This document shows, in pieces, positions 9,550 through 19,659 of a stretch of DNA of 64,000 nucleotides (positions are counted from its first letter, which is position 1; every line of letters starts with the position of its first letter). The position numbers were made by a program, and so were the translations under genes. This DNA comes from Planctomycetota bacterium (GTDB taxonomy: Bacteria; Planctomycetota; Planctomycetia; Pirellulales; Lacipirellulaceae): NCBI GenBank assembly GCA_013152205.1, contig JAADGV010000076.1, positions 30,950 to 94,949 of the forward strand, written 5' to 3'. Below the pieces are notes generated by a model, which was not told the origin of the DNA, made no database searches, and saw only the letters and a list, made by a program, of their open reading frames with translations.

Positions 9550-9573
9550 ATAGCCCGGCCATCCTGGCCGGAA
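9550..9573 (+). repeat. dispersed hairpin repeat ATAGCCCGGCCATCCTGGCCG, copy 3
   Basis: Same core as 4277. Confidence 0.9.
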
Positions 9574-9592
9574 GCACCCGAGCGACCAAACC

Positions 9593-10999
9593 CTAGCCCA
9601 CGCTGCCTTCCATCTGCAGCTCGATCAGCCGATTCATCTCGATCGCATATTCCATGGGCAGTTCTTTAATCAAGGGCTCGATAAAGCCGCTCACGATCAT
9701 CGAGCTGGCTTCCGCCTCGGTCAGACCGCGGCTCATCAGATAGAACAACTGCTCTTCGCCAATCCGCGAAACGCTCGCCTCGTGCTCGATCTGTACGTCT
9801 TGCTCTTCAACTTCGATATAGGGGTAAGTATCGCTTCGGCTATCCGAATCGAGAATCAACGCATCGCAAACCACGTTGCTCTTGCAACCTGTCGCACCAT
9901 CTTCCACTTTGCACAAACCGCGGTAGCTGCTGCGACCACCGTTCTTGCTGATACTCTTCGAGATAATCCGACTCTTCGTGTTCGGAGCACAATGCACCAC
10001 CTTCGCGCCAGCATCTTGATGCTGGCCACTCGATGAAAACGCGATCGATAGAATCTCGCCCCGAGCGCCGGGTTCCATCATATAAACCGCAGGGTACTTC
10101 ATCGTCAGATGGCTACCCAGGTTGCCGTCTACCCATTCCATCAAAGCATTTTCGTAGGCCATCGCCCGCTTGGTGACCAAGTTGTAGATGTTATTCGCCC
10201 AGTTCTGAATGGTCGTATATCGGCAACGGCCATTCTTCTTCACAATCACTTCGACAACCGCCGAATGCAGACTCTCGGTCGTATACATCGGAGCCGTGCA
10301 ACCCTCGACGTAATGCACCTCGGCACCCTCGTCGACAATGATAAGCGTCCGCTCAAACTGCCCCATCTGCTCCGCATTGATACGAAAATACGCCTGCAAC
10401 GGAAAATCAATCTTCACACCCGGCGGCACATAAATAAACGAACCACCCGACCAAACGGCCGAATTTAAAGCGGCAAATTTATTATCGCTTGAAGGGATGA
10501 TCTTGCCGAAGTATTCGCGAAGCAACTTGGGATGTTCGCGAACTGCGGTGTCGGTGTCGGTAAAAATAACACCCTTGTTACCCAAATCCTCTTTCAGCGA
10601 GCCGTAAACCACCTCGCTCTCGAACTGGGCTTTTACCCCAGCTAGGTATTTCTTCTCTGCCTCGGGAATTCCCAACTTGTCGAACGTGTCCTTAATCTCC
10701 TGAGGAACATCGTCCCAAGTCTTGCCTTGCTCTTTGGTAGGCTTGAGGTAGTAGTAAATATCCTGAAAATCCAACCCGATGTCGCCGCCCCACTTGGGCA
10801 TCGGCTTCGACTCAAAAATCTTAAACGCTTCGAGACGATAATCTCGCATCCATCCCGGCTCATTCTTCATTTCCGATATCTGAGCCACGATCTCTGCATT
10901 GATGCCTTTCTCGGCCTTAAAGACAGCCGTCGTCGGCGTCACGAAATCGTACTTATTAATTTCGCCCAACGCAGGTTCTTGTGTAATATCAGTTGCCAT
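9593..10999 (-). CDS. sufB: Fe-S cluster assembly protein SufB
   Basis: SufB sequence ([71 protein letters not shown]); start placed at MATDITQEP. Confidence 0.97.
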   Translation of the reverse strand: MATDITQEPALGEINKYDFVTPTTAVFKAEKGINAEIVAQISEMKNEPGWMRDYRLEAFKIFESKPMPKWGGDIGLDFQDIYYYLKPTKEQGKTWDDVPQEIKDTFDKLGIPEAEKKYLAGVKAQFESEVVYGSLKEDLGNKGVIFTDTDTAVREHPKLLREYFGKIIPSSDNKFAALNSAVWSGGSFIYVPPGVKIDFPLQAYFRINAEQMGQFERTLIIVDEGAEVHYVEGCTAPMYTTESLHSAVVEVIVKKNGRCRYTTIQNWANNIYNLVTKRAMAYENALMEWVDGNLGSHLTMKYPAVYMMEPGARGEILSIAFSSSGQHQDAGAKVVHCAPNTKSRIISKSISKNGGRSSYRGLCKVEDGATGCKSNVVCDALILDSDSRSDTYPYIEVEEQDVQIEHEASVSRIGEEQLFYLMSRGLTEAEASSMIVSGFIEPLIKELPMEYAIEMNRLIELQMEGSVG

Positions 11000-11018
11000 A
11001 ACAGTCTCAAATCCAAAG

Positions 11019-11831
11019 TTAAACAGCACTTGCCTCGGTCATCGCTTCGCCTGCTGCCGCCGCTTCAGGATAAGCAGCACGGATGCGGTCGTAGCCCTCG
11101 GTGTACAATTCGTGAGCCAACTCGACGCCGCCCGTCTCAACAAGTTTTCCGCCAAGCATGACATGCGTGAAATCTGGGGCATTGCGTTCTAGCAGCTTGT
11201 CGTGATGCGTAATAATAAGGATGCCCATCTGGTCGCCGCCGATTTCCGCGATGCTCTCGCTCGCCAACTTCACAGCATCAACATCCAAACCGCTGTCGGT
11301 CTCATCAAGAATGGCAAACTTAGGCCGCAACATGGCCATCTGCAAAATCTCTGCCCGCTTCATCTCGCCACCAGAAAACCCATCGTTCACATAACGACGC
11401 GCGAACTCAGGATCCATGCGAAGCTGTCCCATTTTTTCGGTCAACTCTTTGCGGAACTGACGCATGGGGATCAACTCTTCGCCTTCTTTTCGATCCGGGT
11501 TGCGAACATTGGTCGTCGCATGGCGCAAAAACTCGGCCATCTTCACGCCAGGAATTGCCATCGGACGCTGAAACGCCATGAATATCCCGGCCCGCGAACG
11601 CTGGGTCGCATCCCACGCCAAGATATTCTCGCCGTTCAACTCAATCGAACCGCCAGTCACCTCATAGCTAGGGTGCCCCATGACCGCGTTGCCGAGGGTA
11701 CTTTTTCCCGAGCCGTTGGGCCCCATCAAAGCATGGGTCTCGCCTCGATTGATCGTTAGATTCACACCATGCAATATCGGCTTACCTTCGACCGCAACAT
11801 GCAAATCAGTAATCTTCAAAGTCTCAACCAT
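11019..11831 (-). CDS. sufC: Fe-S cluster assembly ATPase SufC
   Basis: Walker [10 protein letters not shown], signature [11 protein letters not shown], Walker [13 protein letters not shown]. Confidence 0.97.
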   Translation of the reverse strand: MVETLKITDLHVAVEGKPILHGVNLTINRGETHALMGPNGSGKSTLGNAVMGHPSYEVTGGSIELNGENILAWDATQRSRAGIFMAFQRPMAIPGVKMAEFLRHATTNVRNPDRKEGEELIPMRQFRKELTEKMGQLRMDPEFARRYVNDGFSGGEMKRAEILQMAMLRPKFAILDETDSGLDVDAVKLASESIAEIGGDQMGILIITHHDKLLERNAPDFTHVMLGGKLVETGGVELAHELYTEGYDRIRAAYPEAAAAGEAMTEASAV

Positions 11832-11883
11832 ATCAACCGCTACTCTCTCACCTCGTTATGAAAACACTGAACTCATCAACCAA

Positions 11884-12504
11884 CTAACCCGTTACCTGCT
11901 GATGGTTTCGCATTGGTTCTACGTCTGCCGGAGCCGACACATAACCACTGTGATGCGGCATCGGCAACTCATCCTCTAGCTTCCGACCCAACATCCCCGT
12001 GCCAGCGCTACCTGCACTCTTGGCAATCTTGTGTCCTCGAATCTTGTCTTGTATCCGCATCAAACCTTCAAGCAACGCCTCAGGTCGCGGTGGGCAACCC
12101 GGCACGTACACGTCGACCGGCACCACCAAGTCCACACCCTTCACGACGTGGTAGCCATACTTGAAGTAAGGGCCACCGCCAACCGTGCATGCACCCATGG
12201 CGATCACAAACTTCGGATCTGGCATCATGTTGTAAAGCCGACGCACCCGACTCGCCATTTTGTAAGTCACCGTACCGGCAACAATCATCAAGTCGGCTTG
12301 CCGCGGAGTGGCTCGAAACGCACCTGCACCAAAACGGTCCAAGTCATAGCGACTCGCACCCGCCGCCATCATCTCGATGGCACAGCAAGCCAGCCCAAAC
12401 GTCATTGGCCAAATACTCGACTGCCGAGCCCAGTTAATCGCCTGCTCGACGGTTGTCGTAATAACATTTTCCTCAAACCGTCCTTCAATCCATGGCTGTG
12501 TCAT
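11884..12504 (-). CDS. nuoB: NADH-quinone oxidoreductase subunit B-like
   Basis: [31 protein letters not shown]: all four N2-cluster Cys present. Confidence 0.93.
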   Translation of the reverse strand: MTQPWIEGRFEENVITTTVEQAINWARQSSIWPMTFGLACCAIEMMAAGASRYDLDRFGAGAFRATPRQADLMIVAGTVTYKMASRVRRLYNMMPDPKFVIAMGACTVGGGPYFKYGYHVVKGVDLVVPVDVYVPGCPPRPEALLEGLMRIQDKIRGHKIAKSAGSAGTGMLGRKLEDELPMPHHSGYVSAPADVEPMRNHQQVTG

Positions 12505-12657
12505 GCCAGCGTCCTATTTTTTATGTCCTAAGCAAACTCGGCGAATCGCCCACAAAATGGCGCCTAAATTAGACTCGCCCGAATCCGCCAAGCCTAACAT
12601 TCCTAGCCCCAAATCGCTACCCTCAAGCACCGTAAAGTCATTGTGGGAGGCGTCGCA

Positions 12658-13320
12658 CTACATGGTCACCGTTGCGGCCGATCCTCCCTCAAACGTACAA
12701 CACTGTGCCCCATCCAGGCGGCAACCGCTCAACCGCAATCTGTCCCCCAAAATCTCTGAAAACAGCATCTTTTCCATCGCACAGATACTCCGGTCTTGCT
12801 CTGCCAATTCAGGGTAGGGGCAAGACAGGGCGGTTAACACGGGATGACCCTGGTCGTCCTCTCGCACTTCAAACGGCACATCCCGCTCTGCCATCAGACC
12901 AACCAACGACTCCATACGCCTCTGAAGCTTGTCTCCCGATATCTTTTCACGATACGTCTCCGACATTCGGGCAACAATCCGACCCAATAGCCCCCGACGC
13001 AGTTCTGGATCTTTCACCGAACGAAGCTCCGACCACAAAATGCCAGCCAGATCCTCGTAATTACTGCCACCCAACCGTTCGCCTGCCCGCGAAAGCGAAT
13101 ACCGGTGTGTCGGTCGCCCCCGACCAGATCCCATCTCGGGTTCACGAACAAGAAACCCTTGCTCCATCAGCCGATTCAAGCGTTGCCGTATCGCCGTTTG
13201 CGTAACCCCAGCAAACTCCACCAGCTCGCTAATCGTGCTGCTACCGCAACGACGCAAATAGTCGACCAAGCCGCTATCTGTCAGCGTCTCGCGTGTCTCT
13301 TCGTGGCTATCTGTGACCAT
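12658..13320 (-). CDS. sufR: SufR-like HTH transcriptional regulator
   Basis: N-terminal wHTH (VDYLRRCGSSTISELVEFAGVTQTAIRQRLNRLMEQGFL) and C-terminal Cys cluster (SCPYPELAEQDRSICAMEK...GCRLDGAQCCTFE). Confidence 0.85.
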   Translation of the reverse strand: MVTDSHEETRETLTDSGLVDYLRRCGSSTISELVEFAGVTQTAIRQRLNRLMEQGFLVREPEMGSGRGRPTHRYSLSRAGERLGGSNYEDLAGILWSELRSVKDPELRRGLLGRIVARMSETYREKISGDKLQRRMESLVGLMAERDVPFEVREDDQGHPVLTALSCPYPELAEQDRSICAMEKMLFSEILGDRLRLSGCRLDGAQCCTFEGGSAATVTM

Positions 13321-13440
13321 AATTCAGTCGTACCTGGATTCAATAGTGCCCTGACCACTCGCTATTTTATCAATTCGGCGATTAAAAACAACCAGCGTTG
13401 CGAAAAATATCCTCGTACTACCCTATGTAGACGTAACCTG

Positions 13441-13469
13441 TTGACACAGAACACTTTATCAGATAAAAA
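13441..13469 (+). promoter_or_regulatory. candidate sigma70-type promoter for the downstream AGCS symporter
   Basis: TTGACA-17 nt-TAAAAA; 122 nt before the preferred start at 13592. Confidence 0.35.
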
Positions 13470-13591
13470 TCGGCCACCGACGCTGCCAATACTCTTCTTG
13501 TCTCATTGGTTGATTCCTACTGACCCTTCACGCGATGGGCTTCAGCAGGTTCAACCCCACACATAGTGGCTACCGTGGAGATATCCCACCA

Positions 13592-15253
13592 ATGACACCG
13601 CGAATTTCGACCCCGTGGATGCAGTTTCTAATAGCCGCTAGCATACTGCTAGCCGGAAATGCACCATGCTCTGCCCAAGAAAACCCCAGCGACAACGGGT
13701 CGCCAACAGCCGAAAAATTGCCTCCCACAGAAGAAATAACCTCAAACGAAGAGAACGGAAATAACTGGGAAGCTGCCATCGATCGTTGGTTTGGCAACAC
13801 GCTCGTTACCCCGCTCGCCACTTTTCTTTTCTACGATTTCGGCACCGGGCCACGCACCAACGATGCCGGCGAGACCATTAGCAAGGGTTGGCTAGGCACA
13901 TCTGTTCCCTTTGTGGTGGTCTGGCTGATGGGGGGAGCGATATTTCTTACTTTGCGCATGGGCTTTATCAATTTCCGCGCCTTTGCCCATGCCTGTCGCG
14001 TCACAAAAGGCGATTACGACAATCCCGACGATGTCGGCGAAGTCACCCACTTCCAGGCACTCGCCTCCGCACTTTCCGCAACCGTAGGCCTTGGCAATAT
14101 CGCCGGCGTAGCAATCGCTGTTAGCACAGGCGGGCCAGGCGCTGTTTTTTGGATGATCCTTGCTGGCTTCTTTGGCATGACCAGCAAATTCGTCGAATGC
14201 ACACTCGCTCAAACCTATCGTCATGTCGCTCCCGACGGACAAATTTCCGGCGGTCCGATGCGATACCTCAGCGAAGGCCTGAAAGAACTGGGGCTAGGCC
14301 CACTCGGGACAGCCATGGCATTCTTCTTCACCATCCTCTGCATCGGCGGTTCGTTCGGAGGTGGCTGTGCCTTCCAAGTGGTGCAGTCGCTCGGCGTAGT
14401 AAAAGAGCAGCTTCCCGTCCTAGCCGACCAAGGTTGGATCTACGGCGCTGTGATGGTCGTGTCCGTCGGAGTCGTCATCATCGGTGGCATTCAACGTATC
14501 GCCGCAACGGCTGAAAAACTGGTCCCCGCGATGTGCATCATCTACGTAGCTACCGCAAGTCTCATCCTGATCATGAACATCGATAAAATTGGCTGGGCTT
14601 TTGCACAAATCTTTAGTTCCGCCTTTGAAATGAAAAGTGCCTACGGCGGCCTACTGGGTGTGATGGTCATCGGTATCAAACGGGCCGCTTTTTCAAACGA
14701 GGCGGGCATCGGCTCGGCAGCCATCGCCCACTCAGCTGCTAAGACCAACTATCCCGCTCGCGAAGGCGTTGTCGCAATGCTAGGGCCATTCATCGACACC
14801 ATCGTTATTTGCACAATGACCGGCCTAGTGATTGTCATTACTGGGGCCTACAACAATCCAGAATATGCCGACCTAATCGCCAGCGACCAAGGAGCACAAC
14901 TGACAAGCAAAGCGTTCGGCAGCGTCGTCAGTTGGTTCCCCATAGTGCTCGCAATCGCGTCCGTACTATTCGCTTACTCAACGATGATTTCATGGAGCTA
15001 CTACGGCGAGCGTTGCTTTACCTACTTGTTCGGCCAAGGTTCCTCGATGATCTATCGACTGATATTTCTCGTATTCGTCTTTCTCGGATCGATCGTCACC
15101 GCCGCCAACATTCTGCTCTTTAGCGATCTCATGATCCTCTCGATGGCCTTGCCAAACATCCTCGGCCTACTACTCATGAGCGGCAAAGTACGAAAAATTC
15201 TCGACGAATACTGGGCCGGATACAAAGAAGGAAAATACCCCACCTACAAATAA
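13592..15253 (+). CDS. sodium:alanine/amino acid symporter (AGCS family)
   Basis: Multi-TM; GDYDNPDDVGEVTHFQALASALSATVGLGNIAGVA, AFSNEAGIGSAAIAH; start MTPRIS preferred over 13535. Confidence 0.94.
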   Translation: MTPRISTPWMQFLIAASILLAGNAPCSAQENPSDNGSPTAEKLPPTEEITSNEENGNNWEAAIDRWFGNTLVTPLATFLFYDFGTGPRTNDAGETISKGWLGTSVPFVVVWLMGGAIFLTLRMGFINFRAFAHACRVTKGDYDNPDDVGEVTHFQALASALSATVGLGNIAGVAIAVSTGGPGAVFWMILAGFFGMTSKFVECTLAQTYRHVAPDGQISGGPMRYLSEGLKELGLGPLGTAMAFFFTILCIGGSFGGGCAFQVVQSLGVVKEQLPVLADQGWIYGAVMVVSVGVVIIGGIQRIAATAEKLVPAMCIIYVATASLILIMNIDKIGWAFAQIFSSAFEMKSAYGGLLGVMVIGIKRAAFSNEAGIGSAAIAHSAAKTNYPAREGVVAMLGPFIDTIVICTMTGLVIVITGAYNNPEYADLIASDQGAQLTSKAFGSVVSWFPIVLAIASVLFAYSTMISWSYYGERCFTYLFGQGSSMIYRLIFLVFVFLGSIVTAANILLFSDLMILSMALPNILGLLLMSGKVRKILDEYWAGYKEGKYPTYK

Positions 15254-15298
15254 ACGAAAGCCCCAAGGGCAATCACTCTTTTTGAAATACACCCCCCG

Positions 15299-15320
15299 TT
15301 AGCGGTGTCGGCCACGACAT
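15299..15320 (+). repeat. TTAGCG hairpin repeat, copy 2 (variant stem TGTCG/CGACA)
   Basis: ttagcggtgtcggccacgacat. Confidence 0.8.
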
Positions 15321-15342
15321 CCCCCCTCCAAAAAAACACGGC

Positions 15343-15383
15343 CCCGCTTCGCACTGCTGGCTTGTCCAGCAGTGCGAAGCGGG
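15343..15383. repeat. perfect hairpin, 18-bp stem and 5-nt loop
   Basis: CCCGCTTCGCACTGCTGG-CTTGT-CCAGCAGTGCGAAGCGGG; related copies at ~15395-15420 and ~1279-1304. Confidence 0.95.
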
Positions 15384-15389
15384 TACTAG

Positions 15390-15425
<36 letters not shown>

Positions 15426-15762
15426 CCCGTCTCCGCGAGAAACACCCCCCAGCCAAATTTCACAGTTGAAATTGTGCCACCACATCTGAGACAATAGCAA
15501 TCAGCTTTTAGCCGTTAGCGATCAGCTTTTTCGTCATTCGTCATTCAGATTTCGTCATTTACCGTGCCCAAATGGACAATATCATCCCCTTCCGCACTCC
15601 AAATTCCGCATTCCGAACTCAATATTGTCCACCCCAATGGGGTTTCCCAGCAATCCGTGCCAAAACCAACCCACCAAACACTGCCATACCAGCACCAACC
15701 ACCCCAATTTTGTCCAATAACGTCCCCCCACAACTGTCAAATCAAAAATCATCAATCTCACA

Positions 15763-16803
15763 TCAAACATCCCCAGGAAAATACCTCTCCACCACATCAT
15801 AAAACTCCGCCGGCGTTTGGATCGTTGCCACATGCTTGCGAAACGCTCGGGCGCCTCGCCGCCCTTGGGCATAGCAGCAAGCATATTTCCGCATCAGCAC
15901 CGCCGCCTTTTTTTCTCCAAAGCGTTGACAGACCAAATCGAAATGATGAATCAACAAACAGCGTTCTTCCTCAAGCGTCGGATCAGCAAGAACAGGCCGA
16001 CCGCCAATGGCTGCCGCCGCTTGGGCGAACAACCACGGCTTGCTCAGCCCCGCTCGTGCAATCATCACGCCATCCACACCGTAACGCCGAAAGGCCTCCA
16101 CCACTTTTTCAGCCGAATCGAGATCGCCATTGCCTATCAACGGAATCTTACGCAAGTGTGGTTTGATCGCCGCAATCTGATCCCAATCAGCGCTACCTCG
16201 AAACATCTGCGATGCCGTTCGGCCATGCACGGTCAGAGCCGCCGCGCCAGCTCCTTCAACAACTTGCGCAACGTCAATCGCATTGATCTTGTCCTGCGTA
16301 CACCCCAACCGAATTTTGGCCGTCACCGGCGTCGGCGAGCAGGCAGCAACCACCTGTTCGATAATTTCGCCGATCCGATCAGGCTGCCGCAGCAGATACG
16401 ACCCGCTTTGAGCTTTCTCGGTCACTTGCCGAACCGGACAACCAAAATTGATGTCGACAACGCTCACCCGATATTCTCGGGCCAACCGAGCGCCCACCTT
16501 CGCCAGCGTAGCCGGATCGTTATCCCAAATCTGAACCGCCAAAGGCCGAGGCTCGTCGCCCACGCCCCACAGCCGGTCGGGGTGCTCGGCCTCTTGCTCC
16601 GCCAGCCAGGCAAACCCACGAGCGTTAACCATCTCGGTCGCCAACAACCCGACGCCGCCATACTCCCGCACAATTTGCCGGAAGGCATAGTTGGTAAACC
16701 CAGCCATCGGTGCTTGCAGAATCGGCGGATCGACCTTCAACGAGCCAATGAAAAATGGCTCGGCAATCGCCGTCGTGTTGCAAGTAGAAATCGTCGACAT
16801 CAT
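15763..16803 (-). CDS. dusB: tRNA-dihydrouridine synthase
   Basis: LQAPMAGFTNYAFRQIVREYGG, DINFGCPVRQVTEKAQSGSYLL, ALTVHGRTASQMFRGSADW, IPLIGNGDL. Confidence 0.94.
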   Translation of the reverse strand: MMSTISTCNTTAIAEPFFIGSLKVDPPILQAPMAGFTNYAFRQIVREYGGVGLLATEMVNARGFAWLAEQEAEHPDRLWGVGDEPRPLAVQIWDNDPATLAKVGARLAREYRVSVVDINFGCPVRQVTEKAQSGSYLLRQPDRIGEIIEQVVAACSPTPVTAKIRLGCTQDKINAIDVAQVVEGAGAAALTVHGRTASQMFRGSADWDQIAAIKPHLRKIPLIGNGDLDSAEKVVEAFRRYGVDGVMIARAGLSKPWLFAQAAAAIGGRPVLADPTLEEERCLLIHHFDLVCQRFGEKKAAVLMRKYACCYAQGRRGARAFRKHVATIQTPAEFYDVVERYFPGDV

Positions 16804-16860
16804 CGAAGCCTAGGCACAGAAACCCCGCACATGCAAACTCTAAAATCCCAAGTCCTATCC

Positions 16861-16918
16861 TAGCCGCGAGCGGAAGCCGCGGAGGAATCTGAAAAACCGC
16901 AGCTTCCGCTCGCGGCTA
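16861..16918. repeat. inverted repeat with 17-bp perfect arms
   Basis: tagccgcgagcggaagc / gcttccgctcgcggcta. Confidence 0.95.
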
Positions 16919-16951
16919 GAATGTTACCCCACAGAAACATCAACCCATGAG

Positions 16952-18061
16952 TCAACGTGTCCCAGACCCTGACTTAAGTATCGAGCGTTCTCCGCGTTCA
17001 TTGGCAAAAGTTTTCGGACGACTACCAAGAGGTTCTTCCGCACTAGCGCGCCGAATCCCTTGCGAGTCCCAGCTTTGCCTTTGTTCAGGGCTTAGGTGCA
17101 TTAACATTGCCATCAGTCGCCCCGTACCAACTTCGCCTGGTGAAGCAACCTCTGCATAACTGGCAATGTTCACGTTGTAATCCCGCACCGCATCAACAAA
17201 GGCATTTCGCCGAAGCGCTAACAACTCGAACGCTTTCAATAACCCTCGACCATCGGTATTGGGATTTCGGGTTTGACTCACCGTTTGCAACCATTGGTTG
17301 GCAGCAACCACTCCAGCAGCTTGGCTCTGAATCGCTTGGTAGTTTAAGGGGAGCAACTCGTTCAATTGACCAGCAAGCTTTGAGTGCCGCTCAGAAAAAA
17401 TTTCGTTGTAGCGAGTGCCATACGCACCACAATGCGGCATGTCGCTTGGCAAAGGCAAGCTTTCGTCGGCAGAACGCCCAAGCAGTCGTTGCAAACGATG
17501 TTGGGCAACCTTGGCAGTACGCCCAGCAACCTGTACCTGAGCCTCTAGCGATTGAAGTTCCATTTCCCACTGCGGGCTTGGCTGTCTAACACTTGCCTGG
17601 AGTGTCTTGAGGCGGACGACATCTTGTAAAGCAATGTGGTACTGCGCCACCGTTGCCGTCAGTTCCCAATACGCTTCCACGCGACGAGTCTGCTCAGCCC
17701 GCGAAGGGGCCCCTTGTACAACATCAGCAAGAGCCCAAGGCGTACCCACCAGCTTGCCTCGCAACGGCTCCTCAAGAAACGACCGCATAAGTTGCAACGG
17801 CTTCAACTGTGGAGACTCAGCGGCACCCGCCGGTAAAGCACCGTTCAAGGGCATAGCATCGTCAGCAAAGCCATGATTCTCATCAAGAGGCGGTAGAGGA
17901 GGGACTACATTGCCTTGGCCCGGGGGAGTCGTTGCGAGTGCTGCCGGTGGCGTAGTTGCTGGGGCACCCTCAGTGCCCAGGTTCCCATAACGATCACCAC
18001 CATTATTCCCCGTTAGCTGGCCCGCCAATGCGATCGCCGTAAAAAGCAGTGAGGCGTGCAT
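16952..18061 (-). CDS. secreted coiled-coil protein, possibly TolC-like
   Basis: Signal peptide MHASLLFTAIALAGQ; helical repeats including NAFVDAVRDYNVNIASYAEVASPGE reminiscent of OMF/TolC. Confidence 0.5.
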   Translation of the reverse strand: MHASLLFTAIALAGQLTGNNGGDRYGNLGTEGAPATTPPAALATTPPGQGNVVPPLPPLDENHGFADDAMPLNGALPAGAAESPQLKPLQLMRSFLEEPLRGKLVGTPWALADVVQGAPSRAEQTRRVEAYWELTATVAQYHIALQDVVRLKTLQASVRQPSPQWEMELQSLEAQVQVAGRTAKVAQHRLQRLLGRSADESLPLPSDMPHCGAYGTRYNEIFSERHSKLAGQLNELLPLNYQAIQSQAAGVVAANQWLQTVSQTRNPNTDGRGLLKAFELLALRRNAFVDAVRDYNVNIASYAEVASPGEVGTGRLMAMLMHLSPEQRQSWDSQGIRRASAEEPLGSRPKTFANERGERSILKSGSGTR

Positions 18062-18163
18062 CGTAGTTTCCCTTCGTTGAGTTGCCTATGTGTAACGTCT
18101 TTCCAAAATCGTTTGCACTAGCCTGCCACGAACGTACCGTCCGCGTCAAGGCAGACCAGCCGA

Positions 18164-19270
18164 TCATTCTAGCTCTTCCAGCCAAAGGCGTAGGTCGTTT
18201 TCATATTCGCTCGCAAGATCGCCAAACACGAGGGTACGTTGGAACTCGGCCAAGCCGCCAGCGCTATTATTTGCATCCTCAGCACTCCAGTAACGAAGTT
18301 CAGGGTCGGGAGCAATCAACTTCCGGCAAATGCTCATCAGCAAATCGCTATCGGCCACATCGTCTGGAAGTATCTGATCGAGCCGTTGCGGCAAAGTCCA
18401 TTTGGCTTCGAGGAACTCTCTCAAACTCTTCAGCCCAACAAACAGAGGGCGACCTGAAAGAATTTCGATCAACACATAGCCCAAACTCGCCAAATCCGAT
18501 CGCGGCGTGAACTCGTTACGCTCAAGCATCTCGGGAGCTGCATACTGGGGGGTGCAGGTACGCTGCTCGGGCATGTTGTTGAGATCGAGGGCCGAACCAA
18601 TATCAACGATCTTTGAGTTGCCCGTGCGTTTGATCATGATATTCGAGGGCTTGATGTCGCCATGCACAATCTCTTCGCGATGCAACGCAGCCAGCGCCGC
18701 TAAACATTCGCGAATAATCGCAACCGCCATGCCCGGCTGCAATCGTGGGCGAACTGGTCCCGCAGTGACAATGACATTGTTAAGGTGCCTCCAACGCCGC
18801 TGACTGACACCCTGTTCAACACGGGCCAACATGGCGGGCGTCAGCAAGCGGTCGAGATCGTACCCGTCAACCCACTCCATCTCCATGATGCGAATGCGAT
18901 GACGTTCGGTAAAGTTCTGCACATCCAACAAGTTGTCATGTTGAATTTTTGCCACCGAGCTTGCCACCTGGGCAATCCGCTCCATAGCACGATTGTAGCT
19001 CTGGTGACTAGAGAACCGCTCGGGGGAAAACACTTTCAAAGCAACAGGCAACGTAAAACCGTCCGACCCACGACGCTCGCTCAAGTACACCACGCCTTGG
19101 CCGCCAGTTCCTAGCAGACGACGAAAACGCAGATGCTCGGTCCAACCCATGTATTGGTTGTCTAGCAACTTTTCGTAACGCTCAAACAGATCGTTCGGGC
19201 AACGGTTGACCTCTTGGCCATTTAGGGTGATGGTCCGAGTTCCTGGCAGGATCGTGGTCGAAGGATTCAT
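18164..19270 (-). CDS. serine/threonine protein kinase
   Basis: GTGGQGVVYL P-loop, VALKVF, VHGDIKPSNIMI, KIVDIGSA, TPQYAAPEML. Confidence 0.92.
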   Translation of the reverse strand: MNPSTTILPGTRTITLNGQEVNRCPNDLFERYEKLLDNQYMGWTEHLRFRRLLGTGGQGVVYLSERRGSDGFTLPVALKVFSPERFSSHQSYNRAMERIAQVASSVAKIQHDNLLDVQNFTERHRIRIMEMEWVDGYDLDRLLTPAMLARVEQGVSQRRWRHLNNVIVTAGPVRPRLQPGMAVAIIRECLAALAALHREEIVHGDIKPSNIMIKRTGNSKIVDIGSALDLNNMPEQRTCTPQYAAPEMLERNEFTPRSDLASLGYVLIEILSGRPLFVGLKSLREFLEAKWTLPQRLDQILPDDVADSDLLMSICRKLIAPDPELRYWSAEDANNSAGGLAEFQRTLVFGDLASEYENDLRLWLEELE

Positions 19271-19659
19271 CCGGTTTTCAGGTTGTTAAGACAACAGGGA
19301 GTGGTATCTGGAATCGCTTCCCGGAGTCGTTTGAAATTGCGAGTTGGTCTTGCCTCCGGCTATCTACCTAACTCACAAAGACGAGTGAATCGAGGTGCTG
19401 GGCAATCCGTTGACAGTATGTGCAGATTTTACCCAACTCTAATTGCTTGCGTCCAGGTCGTATTCTTGGGCAAAAGTCGCCTTTTGTATTAGAACGATGC
19501 GAATCGCATACGATTGTGCTCTCGCCACAACCGTACGACACCTCAGAAACAGCTAACGTTCACAGGCCGTATTGACTAGAGTATCAAGAGTCTAGCCTGC
19601 GAATTTCTCAGCCTTTTACCACCTGCTAGCTCTTCACATCGCCGATTGGAATCCAAACG

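Noticed and set aside
15480-15570. TCGTCATTCGTCATTCAGATTTCGTCATTT and CAGCTTTTAGCCGTTAGCGATCAGCTTTTT as CRISPR-like or iteron repeats
   Set aside because: Too few and irregular units; more likely degenerate intergenic repeat.
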